DNA from: Hexactinellida sp. DTS-2022
Taxonomy: Eukaryota; Porifera; Hexactinellida
Reading direction: 5' to 3'
Assembly: GCA_028753945.1 (NCBI GenBank)
Contig: JAPNXP010000001.1
Location: 5,074,501 to 5,138,500, forward strand
DNA length: 64,000 nucleotides
Positions 12,696-22,080 of this stretch are shown in pieces. The translations under genes were made by a program, and so were the position numbers. Each line of letters opens with the position of its first letter. Position 1 is the stretch's first letter. The notes beneath the pieces are model-generated. The model had not been told where the DNA came from and did not search any database. It saw only the letters and a program-made list of their open reading frames with translations.

Positions 12696-12818
12696 AAAAT
12701 CCAAAATTGCAGCCTGTGACGACAGCATGTTCCATCGGAGGCACTATCAATAGACCACCACCAAAATATAGTGCCACCAAATGAACATGCGTCGGCACAG
12801 GCTGCAATTTTGGATTTT
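12696..12818. repeat. Hairpin A, copy 7, next to the transposase gene
   Basis: Terminates unit 6 and stops 52 bp before the transposase start codon, so it sits in or beside the promoter of that gene. Confidence 0.85.
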
Positions 12819-12824
12819 TTCGTC

Positions 12825-12831
12825 TATATAA
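12825..12831 (+). promoter_or_regulatory. Possible TATA box of the transposase
   Basis: TATATAA lies 40 bp before the ATG and 6 bp after hairpin A. A pyrimidine-rich tract ending in 'ttattattag' at 12841-12860 resembles a 3' splice site, so the true 5' end could instead lie further upstream with a leader intron. Confidence 0.35.
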
Positions 12832-12870
12832 CCCTGTTTATCCATTTCTTTTATTATTAGCTTCTTGACC

Positions 12871-15762
12871 ATGCCGAACAAATGTTCTGCACCCAATTGT
12901 AATAGCAACTATTACCCACAGATTCCTTGTATTCCTGTATTCAAGCTTCCTACCGAACCGCCTGAATTGCGGCAGAAATGGATAAACGCGCTTCATCGAG
13001 AAGACATCACCTCCCTCAAACATATATTCGTCTGCCTTAAACATTTTCGCGAAGAAGACGTAGAGCAAACGTATAAATTACAAAATGCAGATGGTTCAAT
13101 AACCGAAATTCCAAGAGGCCAGCCCAAGTTACGGAAAGGTTCTATTCCTTGCTTTCTACCAGACTGTCCTTCATACTACTCAGCTCCATCTTCTCGCGAT
13201 CATCGATTTTCTTTCGAGTCAAAGCAGGAAGACCAATTCACAATGGCACTACAGCTTAGTCGTGAGTCACGAATGGCAGAAGAAGCTAAATACCATATTA
13301 AAACTCTTGAAGAGTTGGTAGAAAAGTTGCCATTACAAACTCTTCCTTCTAACTGGTTATATTGGTTGTCAGCTGATGGTGAAGTTCATTTTGTCACACT
13401 TTCAAAATCACATCATAACATTTCAGTTCAGTCCTCTTTGACTATCAACTCTACACTAGATGTGAAAGCATTTCGAAAAGAGGAGAATATTACTCTTTCA
13501 CTGACTCAGATAAATGATATCCGACAAATCGAAGTTTTTCTCACTGAGATTGGGAACGCAACTACACTTCCTTCACCATCTGACTCTATCCAGCAACATA
13601 TTGAGAAAGCACGATATCAAATTTCTAAAGCAATATCAAAACTTGAAGTATCAATTTCACCTTCATTAGACTCACAGGACTCCATTGATAATTCTTCTAG
13701 ACTAGCTCGACTTCAGTTTATTACATGCCAACTTGAAAACTCCATTGTATCTAAGACCCGAAGAAGATACAACATTATTACTCAAGTTTTGGCATTTAAA
13801 TCACATCTCATTTCTCCTAGCTGTTACAATTATCTGCAATCTCTAGATTGCCTTGCTCTTCCACATTATCATACACTTGAAAAGCTGTATTCATCGTTTG
13901 GATTAGATAGCGAATACATCACTTATCTAAATCAAGCAGCAGTTAACTTTTCTCCTCAAGAAAAAAATGTTATTGTCCAAATGGATGAAATACACGTAAC
14001 TTCTGATGTTTCCTATAAGGGCGGAGAAATAATTGGCTCTTGTCTCAACCCTGACGATCCTATCAAGACTGTGTTTGCCATAATGGTTTCTAGTTTGCAC
14101 AAAAAATGGTCCACCGTGGTACGTTTAGTGCCTCTTTCGACAACTAGAGCAAAAGATATTCATCCTATTATTGTACAGGTAATAGATGACATCGAAAAAT
14201 GTGGACTTTTAGTTCAAGCATTATGCACTGACAACTATCCACTTAATGTAAATGTTTTCAAATTATTCTCTTCTGATCAGAAAACTTTGCAACCTCTTGT
14301 CTCTCATCCTACCTCTGAAAAAAGATCTCTTATCCTTATGTTTGATTTCGTTCATATCTTAAAGACTATTCGTAATAATTGGTTAAATCTAAAGAATGAA
14401 AATCAAGTATTTATCTATCCTAGTTTTGAAGATTTTTACCCTACTTCCACAAAATTTCCTCTCACATTACAAAAAGCCTCTTTCAATGATATTCGCTTAA
14501 TATACAAGTTGGAACAGAATAATATAGCAAAGATGGCTCCTCGTTTAACAACTAAAGCATGTTGGCCATCCAAGTTGGAACGACAGAACGTTAAATTAGC
14601 CCTCCGAGTTTTCCACGAATCGACTAGTGCCGCCCTCAGGTTATTCAACGAGTCTCGTCCCGATCAATTCAAATGCCAAACTTCAGATTTTATAGACATT
14701 GTTGTTAAAATGTGGAAAATTTTCAATATCAATCGGCCGAACAAAGATGTACGTTTCAAAGACGAATACTCAAAACAACTAGTCCTCAATGATCCAAGAT
14801 TTGAACTGTGTCACCAAATTGTTAACTGGCTTGATGCGTGGAGATCTCTACCAGGTAAAGAAGGAAAGTTAAGCCCACAAACGTTTACCAGCTTCAAACA
14901 CACATGTCTTGCCCTTTCGATCTTAGTTAATCATTTAACCTCCCAGTGCGGATTCGCCTACGTTCTAACCTATTTCTTACAGACTGATCCCCTTGAACAT
15001 CATTTTGGACTGTATAGGATGATGTCTGGTTCGAATTATCATGTGTCTTATTCTCAGATCCTCGAAACTGAACGTCGACTAAAGATTTCCAGTATACTTA
15101 AATTATTTTCACAACAGTCCTCTTCCAAAGAAAGTAATTTACACAATTTTATTAAATCTTTCTCTTCTATTGAGCTTGATCATGATAATAACCAAGTTGA
15201 CTTGGAACCTTTTCTATCAAAGCTTCAAGATCTTTCAAATATCGTACTTGATAAACATACTTTACAGTCTTTAGCTTTTATTGCTGGTTACTGTGTTCAC
15301 CAATATCTCAAGAGATCTCAAAATTGTCGCTCTTGTCGTGATTTCCTGACTGTCGACAAAGAACTACTGTTTGATCCTGAAGAAACTACGATATATAAAC
15401 TTATTGATATAATGGATCGAGGATCATTGAAATGGCCGTCGGATACTGCCTTCAATTCAATCGTCCTCGTGTGGCGAATCATCATGACCCTAAAACAGTG
15501 CGTAGATGTCTGGAGTTTGTTTGTAGGCTTCAAGCCAAGGAAAACCTTGATTGAAATATCTATTCGATTCCTTGAGAATTACTCAAGTGAATATTGGCGC
15601 AACAGATGTTTAATTTGCAACACAGAAGGTTGGGATATTGCACGTAAATTGCTTCTTGTAGCTTCGAATTGTCTAATCTCTAATATGGTCAAGAATTATA
15701 ATTCCTTTGTTGCCTCAAGAGGAGAAGATAGTCGAAAATTAAAGAAACTAAAAATTAAATAG
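12871..15762 (+). CDS. THAP-domain P-element-type transposase
   Basis: A DNA transposase predicted to bind transposon ends and catalyse cut-and-paste in the nucleus. The 963-residue frame starts at ATG 12871 (context gaccATGc; an upstream in-frame TTG is not a plausible start). Residues 1 to about 95 form a THAP zinc finger: Cys5 and Cys10, the KLPTEPPELRQKW segment, the CLKH pair and the PCFLPD box. The body matches the P-element/THAP9 family: MDEIHV with Asp372, CTDNYP with Asp454 and TDPLEHHFGLYR with Glu709 are the likely RNase H-like catalytic triad. A late AGYCVH motif also fits. There is no internal stop or frameshift and no intron. It sits 238 bp from the right end of a TIR-bounded element, so it is probably the enzyme of that element; domestication as a host gene is the alternative. 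Confidence 0.93.
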   Translation: MPNKCSAPNCNSNYYPQIPCIPVFKLPTEPPELRQKWINALHREDITSLKHIFVCLKHFREEDVEQTYKLQNADGSITEIPRGQPKLRKGSIPCFLPDCPSYYSAPSSRDHRFSFESKQEDQFTMALQLSRESRMAEEAKYHIKTLEELVEKLPLQTLPSNWLYWLSADGEVHFVTLSKSHHNISVQSSLTINSTLDVKAFRKEENITLSLTQINDIRQIEVFLTEIGNATTLPSPSDSIQQHIEKARYQISKAISKLEVSISPSLDSQDSIDNSSRLARLQFITCQLENSIVSKTRRRYNIITQVLAFKSHLISPSCYNYLQSLDCLALPHYHTLEKLYSSFGLDSEYITYLNQAAVNFSPQEKNVIVQMDEIHVTSDVSYKGGEIIGSCLNPDDPIKTVFAIMVSSLHKKWSTVVRLVPLSTTRAKDIHPIIVQVIDDIEKCGLLVQALCTDNYPLNVNVFKLFSSDQKTLQPLVSHPTSEKRSLILMFDFVHILKTIRNNWLNLKNENQVFIYPSFEDFYPTSTKFPLTLQKASFNDIRLIYKLEQNNIAKMAPRLTTKACWPSKLERQNVKLALRVFHESTSAALRLFNESRPDQFKCQTSDFIDIVVKMWKIFNINRPNKDVRFKDEYSKQLVLNDPRFELCHQIVNWLDAWRSLPGKEGKLSPQTFTSFKHTCLALSILVNHLTSQCGFAYVLTYFLQTDPLEHHFGLYRMMSGSNYHVSYSQILETERRLKISSILKLFSQQSSSKESNLHNFIKSFSSIELDHDNNQVDLEPFLSKLQDLSNIVLDKHTLQSLAFIAGYCVHQYLKRSQNCRSCRDFLTVDKELLFDPEETTIYKLIDIMDRGSLKWPSDTAFNSIVLVWRIIMTLKQCVDVWSLFVGFKPRKTLIEISIRFLENYSSEYWRNRCLICNTEGWDIARKLLLVASNCLISNMVKNYNSFVASRGEDSRKLKKLKIK

Positions 15763-15999
15763 TGTCGTATTTCATACAGTATTTGTAGGTATGATATGTA
15801 TTATTCAAACATGTTAACATTTATTTCATCTAATTTTTAGGCAATGTGCATTAAATACATTACCAAAATCATAATAAATTTACATTATCCGATGTATTGA
15901 GTTCATAAAAATATCAGAGAGTGTTCAATACTAACACACGTGTATTTTGATTATAAGTAATTATATGACTTCGTTTGCATCCATGGTGTTTTATTGTCG

Positions 16000-16021
16000 G
16001 GCCTGAGTTTAGTAGGCTATG
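16000..16021 (-). repeat. Right terminal inverted repeat of the P-like element
   Basis: 22 bp, exact inverted complement of 5153-5174, followed by the target duplication GTTAAGT. Confidence 0.8.
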
Positions 16022-16028
16022 GTTAAGT

Positions 16029-16965
16029 ATAATAAAATAGCAAAATTTTTGAATTTAGTTTTTTATCGAGGTGTTAAACTCTTAACTATATAATTTTGAT
16101 AATTATGAAGCAATTACAATATACAAATTCTAATATCAGATTTGAATACCACATGGTCGAATTACTCTACAGGCCCGTAACACGCCAACATTTATTAGTG
16201 CGGCATAGTTACGTCACCATATTTATTGTAAACAGACATGAATCTTTTGTACTTTATACGCGCTTTTACTCTATGTTATAAGTTACTCAACTAAAGGAAA
16301 TACAAAAAGTACATAATACTACTACTAAAAATTTTTACAGTATTTATTGAAGTGTATGTAGCAACAGTTGCTACGTGCTAAAGGATCTAATTGTTACAAA
16401 TACGATGTATTATAATGGTATCGAACAGTTTGGTAGTGGCAGCAGCACCTATGCCACACCTGTAGCAGTTGTGTTTACCAATACCATTATGCAGCTCCTA
16501 TAGTTGTCGGTGACTTAAATATGTCACCGAATTTTTGTGTGGTCACCAAAATTATTGGCGCGGCCATGGCCACACCTGTCGCACTTGCTCCTACGTCCCT
16601 GCTCTAGGTACACAGTATCTAATCATTACGATCATTTTCCACTGAGATACAGCCACATTCCAATTTGTGCCACTTGTGCCACAAGTGGCAAGTGGCAGGG
16701 ACACTTATGCCACTTGATGGATATTGGATAAAAATGACTTATTAAAATGACAATATTATGAAATTTAGGACTATAGAAATGTATTTAAAGTTTAAACTCA
16801 AATTTTAAAATTATTTTAGACTAGTTTAAACTGCTGTTAATAAGTAAAATGAATTGACATTCACAATGAAAAGTGATAATTTTGGTACGAATTCCAACAT
16901 CCCGTCAATGAGGGCTATTGGTGAAGGTATTCAGATATAGCCTATAATTAGAGATACTATTGAAG
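16029..16965. other. Intergenic; inverted repeats, actin promoter region
   Basis: No gene supported. 16420-16720 has several short inverted repeats, among them 'gccacttgtgccacaagtggc' around 16667-16690 and 'accaataccatta' pairing with 'ataatggtat'. These may be a worn MITE. No clear TATA box for the actin-like gene. Confidence 0.35.
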
Positions 16966-18099
16966 ATGTCAGAGGAAGATTGCACTCTAGTAATTGACAA
17001 TGGTTCATGTATGACTAAGGCGGGATTCGCTGGAGATGATGAACCCCGCGCTGTCTTCCCCACAGTAGTAGGCTGGCCTCGGTTTAAAGGCATCATAATT
17101 GGTATGCTTCAGCGAGATAATTATGTGGGAAATGATGCTTTTTCAAAACGTGGAATTCTCTCAATTAAATACCCCATAGAACACGGTATAGTTAATAACT
17201 GGGACGATATGGAGAAAATATGGCACCACACATTCTACAATGAGCTACGTGTAGCACCAGAAGAGTGTGCACTTCTGCTCACTGAACAACCTCTTAATCC
17301 GAGTGCTAACAGGGAGAAAACAACACAAATAATGTTTGAGACATTCAACATTTCTTTCTTCCACCAGTGTAGCTGTCCTATGCTATCTCTCTATGCCTCT
17401 GGTCGTACTACTGGACTCGTTATCGACTCGGGAGCCGGAGTATCGCATGTTGTGCCTATATACAAGCAACACGCTCTCACACACGCTATACAGCGTCAAG
17501 ACATTGCTAACGGTAGAGACCTGACTGACTTCCTGATGAAAATATTCTGTGAGCGAGGCTATTCATTCACCACAACAGCAGAGAGAGAGATAGTACGAGA
17601 CATAAAGGAGAAGTTGTGCTATGTTTCTCTGGACTTTAATCAAGATTTACAGGACAGTGAATCGAGCTGTGATATAGAGAAGAATTATGAGCTGCCTGAT
17701 GGCAATGTGATGACTGTCGGGATTGAGAGATTCCGGTGTACAGAGCCTATTTTCCAGCCTGCTCTGATAGGAATGAGTTCACAGGGATTACAAGACATAA
17801 TCCATAACTCCATCATGAAGTGTGACATTAATTTACGTCCCTACCTCTATAGCAATATTATCCTATCTGGTGGCAATACCTTGTTCCCTGGAATAGGAGA
17901 GCGCATTAAGAAGGAACTAACCGCTTTAGCCAGCTCAGGTGTGAGAATTAATGTTATATCTCCTCCTGAAAGGAAGTACAGTACATGGAGAGGGGGCTCC
18001 ATTCTAGCTTCTATGAGTGACTTCAATAAAATGTGTGTTTCTTTAACTGAATATAATGAGTGTGGACCTAGTATAATACATAGGAAATGTATACTGTAA
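16966..18099 (+). CDS. Divergent, intronless actin
   Basis: A 377-residue protein of ordinary actin length and colinear with conventional actin throughout ([68 protein letters not shown]). Start is the ATG at 16966. Against conventional actin numbering, the first phosphate loop has Gly15 changed to Cys, the water-positioning Gln137 is Cys, and Asp157 of the second phosphate loop (DSGAGVSH) is Ala; Asp11, Lys18, Asp154 and His161 are kept. One residue is inserted near position 181 (DIANGRDL). It ends KCIL rather than KCF. The family binds ATP and polymerises; these changes suggest altered or lost hydrolysis. Well preserved elsewhere, so it is likely expressed rather than a pseudogene. Confidence 0.93.
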   Translation: MSEEDCTLVIDNGSCMTKAGFAGDDEPRAVFPTVVGWPRFKGIIIGMLQRDNYVGNDAFSKRGILSIKYPIEHGIVNNWDDMEKIWHHTFYNELRVAPEECALLLTEQPLNPSANREKTTQIMFETFNISFFHQCSCPMLSLYASGRTTGLVIDSGAGVSHVVPIYKQHALTHAIQRQDIANGRDLTDFLMKIFCERGYSFTTTAEREIVRDIKEKLCYVSLDFNQDLQDSESSCDIEKNYELPDGNVMTVGIERFRCTEPIFQPALIGMSSQGLQDIIHNSIMKCDINLRPYLYSNIILSGGNTLFPGIGERIKKELTALASSGVRINVISPPERKYSTWRGGSILASMSDFNKMCVSLTEYNECGPSIIHRKCIL

Positions 18100-18521
18100 A
18101 ATAGTAAGTCTGAATTGTCAGTGTAAATATTTTAATGAAAAGAATAAGTGTAATATTAAATATTAAAGTGTAAATTATTCATACAGCGATTGCAGAGTTT
18201 ATGATGGAGTATTTACGAGGGCTGAAATGTAATGATTGTTCTGAGTTATTAGCCTTTTCACAATTAGTAGTTCACAACGCATAGGCGTAGCCCGCGGTCC
18301 GGCTGGTCCGGCCATGGCAGGACCAGTTTTCATTTATTCTACTATATTATATAGGGCGGTCCGGTTTTGGCCGGACCACTTTAACTGTTTGGCCGGAGAT
18401 TTTTCAGAGCCGTGCGACGCCCGTGCAACGGACTACATTTACTACTGTTCACTATCTGAATTTTGCATTACCATGGATAACTTCAATTCCAATGAAAAAT
18501 GGAGATAGTGAACAGTCCATA
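18100..18521. other. Intergenic, GC-rich inverted repeat
   Basis: No gene. 18284-18420 contains repeated 'ggtccggc' and 'gccggacca' phrases in both orientations, probably a worn TIR element related in wording to those at 1267 and 3204; I cannot fix its ends. Confidence 0.35.
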
Positions 18522-19159
18522 CATGGCCTATTTAATATACGGCCGTGTATGTCACCGAGAAGGCCAGTTTATAAATTTAATTCTAGGATAAACTATGCCC
18601 TCCTACTGTATTATTTGGGTTGTATGTGGGGTAATCAACCATTGCGAGTCCAATGGAACCACTTTTGAGAATCTCAGATTTGTGGTTAAGCTGTTTAGGC
18701 GCCATTTAATGATGACACCACAAATATACTATATATATACAATTCGAGTCTAAAAGAACCACGAGAAAATGAAGATATTTTTCTAATATGCTTAGTATAC
18801 ATTTCCGAATATATAATGAGAATGAATATCTATAAACCAGCAATTATATACGCTTTTTGGACGAAAATAGTAAGTTGTAACTCGGATACTACTTGTATTT
18901 TAGCATGTGGTTGTTCTATAGTTTTTATAATTTTTTTAGAATGTCGCCATTTTGTGATTTAGTAGCCTTTGGATGAGGAAATATATCCATATTTAGTATG
19001 AAATATATCCATATTTAGTATTCCTGTTATAGAATTATTAGTAAGTAGGAAAAAAATGAAATTTATGATATTTGAATTTTTTATTATTTTGCCATAAATT
19101 GTTACCGTCATCATTGGCCTTCTCGGTGACATACACGGCCGTATATTAAGTAGGCCATG
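18522..19159. mobile_element. Non-autonomous P-like element, 638 bp
   Basis: Inverted repeats of about 45 bp begin CATGGCCTA and include 'ttaatatacggccgtgtatg' and 'tcaccgagaaggcca' in both ends. The 7-bp direct repeat GTCCATA flanks it (18515-18521 and 19160-19166). The first ten bases, CATGGCCTAC at the right end, differ by one from the CATAGCCTAC of the large P-like element, and the duplication length is the same. There is no coding capacity. I infer mobilisation by a P-type transposase. Confidence 0.75.
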
Positions 19160-19269
19160 GTCCATAGTAACGTAGTGTGTGACGTGAAATTACTTATGAT
19201 CAGTTCCTCAATACTATTTAAATACCATGGATATTTATAATGTTATTATAATATAAATTTATTGTTTTA

Positions 19270-19436
19270 CAGGTAAACCTCCCAAAGCGGCACCTCCGAG
19301 TAGCGGCACAAAATCATTCTCCCGATGAGTGCCGCTATGGGAGTTTTACCTTACGAGCAACCTCCCAAAGCGGCAACCTCCGAGAAGCGGCACTAAATCA
19401 TTCTCCCGATGGGTGCCGCTTTGGGAGGTTTACCTG
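19270..19436. mobile_element. TA-flanked pogo/mariner-like MITE with internal duplication
   Basis: Ends CAGGTAAACCTCCCAAAGCG and its complement are perfect inverted repeats flanked by TA. The interior holds two direct copies of a ~85-bp segment containing 'gcggcac' and 'aaatcattctcccgatg'. CAG-type ends with TA duplications fit Tc1/mariner/pogo MITEs. Confidence 0.8.
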
Positions 19437-20768
19437 TATTACGAATTATTTTTTAATTTTTTAATTTTATCGCTTTGTTGTACCCTGGCTTCATTTAATT
19501 ATAAACTAAGCTATCAATTAAACGAGGAGCTGTACTTTTCAGAGTTTTCGTCACTTGACCGTGTCCTCGAGTTTTGTTTTTTTAGTTTCCCGTTGTTTTT
19601 TGCATTGTGAGAATTATTTTTACTTAATTAAAGAAGACTTTCTCTTGTGTTTGTGTGCGTTATCTTGTGCTTCTCATAACACATGCACTTAAGTTAGTTT
19701 ATCCCATATAAATTACAAATGTATTGGCTTCGTTATATCTAACTATTAATAATATACAGTTCAGTTCCTTTACATTTCATGAAATTTTTTACTCTGTGTT
19801 TGGGCACTTGAGACACAGTGCCAGCTCCATTGTCTTGATTTAGTGTCTGCGTCATCACAATACGTATATTTATAAATACAGTTCATACGTTAAACGCTAC
19901 AGTCAACTCCATTTTATATCAATATAGGACATTAAATTTAGGAATTAAATTGTATATAAAAATTTCCTAACATATTTAATATTTCGAAATAACAGGAGCT
20001 GACTCTAGTAATATGGTCTAATTAGCGCTTATTATACTAACAACGGCTTACTTATATATCGGACAACACTTCAATATTAATTAAAACCAGCTTCGCGATG
20101 GTTAATTTAAAACAAATGACGTTGGCAGTACACGAAAATTACAATTTAAAAGGTGTGGTCGATCACTGTGTCCCTAAAGATATAATTAGATAGATATGAA
20201 AGTGCCAAACCAGTTGTTTCGGTTTGATTTTCGGAATTGAGTAGATTGTCACGAAATATTTGGTCCGTGTTTTTTTTTTCCGGCCGAACCAAAAACAACA
20301 TGGACCGAATATTTAGTGACAGATAAATAAAGCTTTATCCTTTGTAAATTCATGGATCAGCGAGTTATAAAAAGTTAGTTCTTAGAGAAATTATAAGAAC
20401 TCACTAATCTATGCAATTATAAGAAGTTTAGTAGACCAAAACATTCTGAAGTGGAGATCTTTTAATAATACATTTATGTCCTCAAAAACCAAGAAATTCC
20501 CAGTTAGAAGCACTTTTAGCTTTTATGGAAGGTATGAATGAATTTGAATTTGTCAAGAAATGTTGAAACATTTTTTTTCCACCGAATTCTGCACATCAAA
20601 AGGAAACTTCTGACAACTGTTTAGTTCGGCCCATTTTTTATTGATTTTAATTCATAATCGACCTTCAGGGACACTGTGGCCCGTGCAAGATATATATAAT
20701 TTATTATTATTAATTCTGTTGAAAAAATGACCCACCAACTTACCATCTATTGAATCAGGTCGCTGACT
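19437..20768. other. Intergenic, no gene seen
   Basis: AT-rich. 20215-20320 contains an imperfect inverted repeat around 'ttcggtttgattttcgg' and 'ccggccgaaccaaaaacaac', possibly a small foldback element. Otherwise I see nothing. Confidence 0.35.
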
Positions 20769-21743
20769 ATGGACGACTCCATACTGATCAACAGGTTTCC
20801 TCTCGGGGGTGTTGAGGTACTTATCCATGGTACAAAAAACAACAACAAGAACAATGTGTCTGACTCCAGCCAATCTCATCCCAGCACATCTCTCCTCTCT
20901 TTGAAGGAGCTGCCTGCACACATGACCTGGATTACAGACAATCCTTTCATCCTGAGGCACCACCGTCATCCCACCAGCTCTCTCCTCCTCTGCTTAACTT
21001 CCTGTTTCTCACACATGCACTCAGAGAGTCTCAACATAATAACTCACCTCATTCCCTGCGTACTCGCTATCTACGCTCTGCTGCAGCTGCTACTGCTCGG
21101 AGAGCCTCTTTCCCTGTACACTCTCAGAGTAGACTGGCAGGGCTCTCTAACCATGGATAGGCTGTCCATTGCTTTAGCCCTATTCGGTATAATCGCGTGC
21201 TTCGGTCTCTCTACTCTCTTCCACACCTTCAGCTGCCACCAGCTCTACGGGGGACACTTCCTGACAGCTGATTTCATCGGGATTGTGGCATTCGGCTACT
21301 CCGTCACGCAGGCAACCGAGTATTTCTTGTTCTACGACTACCCGTCCGTATTCTTATCATTCTCCATTTCTAACCTGTTTTTCACGTTGATTTGCTGCCT
21401 ACTGATTAATATAGAACCGTTTTCAAACAATGAAGCAAAGTGGTGCAGAGCTGGCTTATTCGTGTGCTACGGAGCTGCTATATTCTCGCCTCCTCTCATC
21501 GCGTTTACTCTGAGACTATGCACTCAGATAGACCTGTCCACATACGCAATGTTCTGTTTCTGCAATATAATCTCTATGGTAGGAGGCCTGCTCTACGCAG
21601 CTAAGTTCCCGGAGAGCTGGTCCCCAGGCCGCTATGACGTATGGGGACAGAGCCACACCACTATGCACATATGCACTGCTGTTAGTGCTTTGTTAATATA
21701 CCAGTCAATTATTCTGACTGCAGAGTTTGCAATTATTCAATAG
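20769..21743 (+). CDS. PAQR-family (progestin/adipoQ receptor) membrane protein
   Basis: A 324-residue multi-pass protein of the PAQR/CREST family, predicted to be a seven-helix zinc-dependent lipid hydrolase or receptor. Family signposts in order: LKELPAHMTWITDNPFI (res 46-61), SHMHSESLNIITHLIP (81-96), STLFHTF with His152, TADFIGI with Asp168, and PESWSPGRYDVWGQSHTTMH with His296 and His300. The three His residues match the zinc ligands known from adiponectin receptors. Hydrophobic helices fill residues 95-320. ATG at 20769 gives a full-length family member; two 'cag|gt' strings just around the start leave a spliced upstream exon possible. It is intronless as read. I cannot assign the subtype. 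Confidence 0.9.
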   Translation: MDDSILINRFPLGGVEVLIHGTKNNNKNNVSDSSQSHPSTSLLSLKELPAHMTWITDNPFILRHHRHPTSSLLLCLTSCFSHMHSESLNIITHLIPCVLAIYALLQLLLLGEPLSLYTLRVDWQGSLTMDRLSIALALFGIIACFGLSTLFHTFSCHQLYGGHFLTADFIGIVAFGYSVTQATEYFLFYDYPSVFLSFSISNLFFTLICCLLINIEPFSNNEAKWCRAGLFVCYGAAIFSPPLIAFTLRLCTQIDLSTYAMFCFCNIISMVGGLLYAAKFPESWSPGRYDVWGQSHTTMHICTAVSALLIYQSIILTAEFAIIQ

Positions 21744-22080
21744 AATTGCAAATTAATTACAGTTCATTTATTTTTTATATTTCAACAGATATTTACAAAT
21801 TGTGTGTCAATTACAATCATTAAACTTAGTCTCCGCTGTTCGTTCATACTTGCATTTGGAGTTTATGTTTTTATTCTACGATATCACAAGTGGTTATTGT
21901 TATCGGGCCATTTAGCTTGTTAAAGTTATAATTGTTTTTCATTATTATCCTTACAATATCATTCAAGAACTACAATATGGATAATTAATTTAGAGTAACA
22001 CATTCTTTATATTTAGTCAATGCCGCTTCATTTATAGCTCAGTTCTTTGTCAGTTCATTCTTGCCAGTATTCCCTCTCAA
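21744..22080. other. Intergenic, no feature seen
   Basis: Short AT-rich spacer between two plus-strand genes; presumably 3' end of the PAQR gene and promoter of the next. Confidence 0.4.

Larger units (their letters stand above)
6062..12818 (+). repeat. Tandem array of six palindrome/hairpin-bounded units
   Basis: Six head-to-tail units end at the hairpins at 7193-7315, 8394-8516, 9651-9773, 10636-10756, 11493-11615 and 12696-12818. Units 1 and 3 (6062-7315 and 8520-9773) are nearly identical at an offset of exactly 2458 bp, with only a few mismatches seen, so duplication is recent. Units 1 and 3 start with palindrome B. Units 4 and 5 carry a different start containing 'ccgtagacggtgccctggcc' and are more diverged. 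Bodies share 'cacctggggtcacgattttttat', runs of TTAATTAATTAA and an inverted 'gttgggtgatgacccaac' stem. Open frames of ~75 codons recur, but differences between copies are mostly amino-acid-changing, so I do not call them genes. Confidence 0.8.
5153..16021 (+). mobile_element. Putative complete P-superfamily DNA transposon, 10.9 kb
   Basis: The left end CATAGCCTACTAAACTCAGG (plus CC) at 5153-5174 is the exact inverted complement of 16000-16021 over 22 bp. Both ends are flanked outside by the direct repeat GTTAAGT (5146-5152 and 16022-16028). Inside, an intact THAP-domain P-element transposase (12871-15762) reads towards the right end, 238 bp from it. P elements are known for TIRs starting with CA, 7-8-bp target duplications and THAP transposases, so ends and enzyme agree. 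It is much longer than a typical ~3-kb P element because its left part holds a tandem hairpin array. A smaller element at 18522-19159 shares the terminal CATRGCCTAC and a 7-bp duplication. Confidence 0.8.

Noticed and set aside
12865..12870. Upstream TTG start for the transposase
   Set aside because: A eukaryotic gene with an ATG two codons later that matches the usual THAP N-terminus; TTG is not needed.
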